From: Bradyrhizobium diazoefficiens
GTDB taxonomy: Bacteria > Pseudomonadota > Alphaproteobacteria > Rhizobiales > Xanthobacteraceae
Reading direction: 5' to 3'
DNA length: 64,000 nt
Assembly: GCF_016599855.1 (NCBI RefSeq)
Contig: NZ_CP067041.1
Coordinates: forward strand, 3,100,001 to 3,164,000
A program made the translations under genes and the position numbers. The notes under the pieces were generated by a model that did no database searches, was not told the origin of the DNA, and saw nothing but the letters and a program-made list of their open reading frames with translations. Below are positions 61,773 through 64,000 of this stretch, piece by piece. The first letter of the stretch is position 1. Every line of letters begins with the position of its first letter.

Positions 61773-63983
61773 CTAGCGAAGACCGACGGCAATTCGGGTC
61801 GAGAGGCGCTTAATGCGGCCTGCGAGTCTTGTCCGGATCAGGCGAAGTCGCGGACGCCATCCGACCAGTTTGTCCATATCGGTGCCGAGCGGAACGGAGA
61901 TGCTTATCCGTCCGTCCTCGGTCCGCCATGGGAAGAGGCCAAACTGCCACAGCAGCCGCTCAACATGCCGGTTGAGTGCCAGAAATTCGTCGAAAGAAAC
62001 CCAGTTGCCGCGGCGGTCCCAAAGGCGGGAGAGATCCGTATCAAAGAGCGTTATCCAGTCCCGCAATCCCGAACGCTCGAGCGCGGCAAGAACGACGGAA
62101 TCGTCAAGGATTGATTTCTCAAGTCCGTCGTAGTGACCAAGAACCGTCCCGCAGAACTGAAGAACATCCCCGATGCGGGGCATGGCGACGTCCAGAAATT
62201 GGTCAAGGTTACCGTGGAAGCGATAGGCAAGACGGGCCGCTGGAATATCGTTCGCTGCCCTGTGCAGCACGGACAGGAGGAGTTCCCGTTGAGCGTCTCC
62301 TGCCTCTGGATACAGGGCTGCACTGGCTCTGGAAGAGAAGTAGCCGGTCCATGCTGAATGGACGGTACCATACAGAAAACCATCGAACCGCTCATCGAAC
62401 TTCCTGAGCAATACGCCTGGCAAGGCTTCGTCCAGAATCTGGGCGGATGCTGCGAAAGCAAGCTGTCTTGCGACCGTGTGCAAGCAGAGACGCCAGAGGG
62501 CTTCGTCATCACTGATCAGTCCGTGTCCGATCTCGCCCTGAATGACGATGTGTGACTTGATAACGCCATTGCGAACGACCAGCGGCGCCATGGCAACGCC
62601 TGTGCCGTAGTCTTCGCGTGTGGGCTGCAACGGCGCGCTCGCCTCAAATCCACGGTCAAGATCGCGGAGCGAAACGGCAATATCGTGTGAAAACGTGATG
62701 CCATCCAACCGGTCGAGCGGCATCATCTGCACGAGACTGTCCGTGATGACGCGGACAGTTGCAGCAATCTTGTCGCGCGTGGCTTCATTGGCGCAGGAAT
62801 GGAATTCGATTGTGTAGGTCGGGGCGACGGGCGAAGCCTCATGCCGCTCGGCGTCGGGCAAATCCGTTTTTGGTCTCTCTCCGATCGCGTCGGAACCGTT
62901 GGGATCGTGAGACACGGCGCGGGAGGCCAGAAATTCGCCGAACACCGATCCGATCGTCGAGCGAACGAACTCTGTCGAAACCCCTCCAATGACTTGCGAA
63001 AGGTTTGTGAGACTGTCGTCGCGCCGTGCGGCTATGAAGAAGTTGTGACTCGATGCGGCGGCAGCGCGATTGAAATCGTTCAAATCTGGAACGATCGCTG
63101 AAGAGTGAAGGCCCGCAAGCATTCGGTCGGTCGAAAGCGGCATCAAGACGACGGTGACCAGGTCGAGGTCAGCCATCATAAGCGGCTTCAAACCCGTCGC
63201 ATCGTCGAGTCCGAGCGCAACGCAGTCAGGGAGTACAAAGCCTTCGCCTGGAGAAGGCATGACTCGCCACGAGAGTGCCTTCAGCTTCGCGATCCGCGGA
63301 TCGGGCGCGAGGGTAGTGGACAGGACTTTGTTGTGTCCGTCCCGGACATAGGCCGGAGCCTGCGTAACGAGGTGGTCCATTGCTGCGGCAATGTGGAGGA
63401 CCTGCTCGGCGAAGTACGATTTGAATTGTTCCCTCAAGGTCATCTGCGCGACCTGATAGAGGACGTGAGCCGGTAGTCCAAAGGCCCGAAATGCGGGATT
63501 GTCGTTCAATTGTCCGTCGATCAGGTCCTTGAGCGCCTGCGGAGGCGAGGAGCCGTCGATACCTAGAATCTGCCGGGTGCGCGTTTCGTCGCAGAAGACA
63601 TCGATAGCCTGCCCAAACAGTTTCCTTGCGGCCATAGTGAAGGTGCCGCGGAGATGGGCGTTGCGTATGGTGAGATGTGCGACCAGTTCGGCCGCGATTT
63701 CCGCGTCAACTTCCGCATGAGCGGGGCCCCCCTTGAGGAGCTGGAGGCGCTGCGCTGCGGCGTCTTCGTACTCCGTGATTTTGTCGTCGAGCGTGGGAGT
63801 CCCGTCGGGCGACAGTTCGGAGTAGAAATGCGCTTCTACCCCAACATCGGTCTTGATCAGAGCAAGGCGAGGCTCAGTGCCCCGTTCGTACAGCCAGGTT
63901 TTGCTGTCCCGTTTTGAGCCGCCGGGCACGCGAAATCCCCTTGAGAAGAATTGGGGGATATTGTGTTGCTCTATGCCAGCCAC
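61773..63983 (-). CDS. DUF4238 domain protein, 736 residues
   Basis: The N terminus (EQHNIPQFFSRGFRVPGG...KTWLYERG...VGVEAHFYSE...DDKITEYEDAAAQRL) is the DUF4238 pattern. That domain is normally about 250-350 residues; here it is followed by a further 400 residues with no family I recognise, including FSHDIAVSLRDLDRGFEA and LHTVARQLAFAASAQ. The ATG at 63983 lies 17 bases from the window end, so its promoter is outside. A PIN-like gene follows 51 bases downstream. DUF4238 proteins occur in defence-like loci, but their activity is not established. Confidence 0.72.
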   Translation of the reverse strand: MAGIEQHNIPQFFSRGFRVPGGSKRDSKTWLYERGTEPRLALIKTDVGVEAHFYSELSPDGTPTLDDKITEYEDAAAQRLQLLKGGPAHAEVDAEIAAELVAHLTIRNAHLRGTFTMAARKLFGQAIDVFCDETRTRQILGIDGSSPPQALKDLIDGQLNDNPAFRAFGLPAHVLYQVAQMTLREQFKSYFAEQVLHIAAAMDHLVTQAPAYVRDGHNKVLSTTLAPDPRIAKLKALSWRVMPSPGEGFVLPDCVALGLDDATGLKPLMMADLDLVTVVLMPLSTDRMLAGLHSSAIVPDLNDFNRAAAASSHNFFIAARRDDSLTNLSQVIGGVSTEFVRSTIGSVFGEFLASRAVSHDPNGSDAIGERPKTDLPDAERHEASPVAPTYTIEFHSCANEATRDKIAATVRVITDSLVQMMPLDRLDGITFSHDIAVSLRDLDRGFEASAPLQPTREDYGTGVAMAPLVVRNGVIKSHIVIQGEIGHGLISDDEALWRLCLHTVARQLAFAASAQILDEALPGVLLRKFDERFDGFLYGTVHSAWTGYFSSRASAALYPEAGDAQRELLLSVLHRAANDIPAARLAYRFHGNLDQFLDVAMPRIGDVLQFCGTVLGHYDGLEKSILDDSVVLAALERSGLRDWITLFDTDLSRLWDRRGNWVSFDEFLALNRHVERLLWQFGLFPWRTEDGRISISVPLGTDMDKLVGWRPRLRLIRTRLAGRIKRLSTRIAVGLR

Positions 63984-64000
63984 AGCCGGTTACCTGTCGA

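Noticed and set aside
1..64000. CRISPR array, rRNA genes, complete tRNA or intact insertion sequence
   Set aside because: No regularly spaced direct repeats, no rRNA or complete tRNA sequence and no transposase or integrase gene were seen on either strand.

Overview
The window is high-GC alphaproteobacterial DNA. The gene complement (trb-type conjugation cluster with a VirD2/DUF3363-like relaxase, ArdC-ParB-helicase maintenance block, LuxR/LuxI pair, abundant amide/amino-acid catabolism) fits Rhizobiales, most likely Bradyrhizobium or a close relative. That assignment is an inference from gene content, not from a marker gene.

Region 1 (about 1-23080) is catabolic and transport DNA. It opens inside a hydantoinase/oxoprolinase A subunit and continues with the B subunit, two SDRs, an HpcH/HpaI-type aldolase, a 2-hydroxyacid dehydrogenase, a zinc alcohol dehydrogenase and a Glu/Leu-type dehydrogenase. 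A LysR regulator diverges from a class III aminotransferase, an aldehyde (semialdehyde) dehydrogenase and a zinc-dependent carbamoylase. A MarR regulator then diverges from two type-I (amide/urea/branched-chain amino acid class) solute-binding proteins, one of them without a signal peptide, followed by two permeases, two ATPases, a small monooxygenase-fold protein and an aldehyde dehydrogenase. A good intrinsic terminator follows at 23296-23331. Together this looks like uptake and stepwise hydrolysis/oxidation of a cyclic or open-chain amide (hydantoin-like) compound.

Region 2 (about 23480-57350) is the transfer and maintenance module of an integrative conjugative element. It starts with a LuxR receptor and a LuxI acyl-homoserine-lactone synthase with a clear lux box, plus a degenerate isochorismatase-like gene. 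Next come ArdC, a large ParB-like protein, a methyltransferase/strawberry-notch helicase fusion, a Toprim protein, a DUF2493 protein, a membrane protein and DUF736. Then follow a DUF2285 protein, an excisionase-like HTH, a TraF peptidase, the relaxase, an orphan nucleotidyltransferase behind twin operators, TraG, a CopG-like protein, trbBCDEJLFGI and DUF2274. The intergenic DNA here holds repeated structured leaders, three long inverted repeats, a DUF736 pseudogene and very small genes. No integrase lies in the window, so the element extends beyond it or its ends are elsewhere.

Region 3 (about 56600-64000) is a cargo/defence-like island. It has a C-protein-like regulator behind a C-box, a tRNA 3'-end-like fragment, a trypsin-like protease, an unknown protein, an Arr-like ADP-ribosyltransferase overlapping a membrane-anchored PD-(D/E)xK-like nuclease, and, on the opposite strand, a PIN-like protein downstream of a 736-residue DUF4238 protein. 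This is the best place in the window for an undescribed system.
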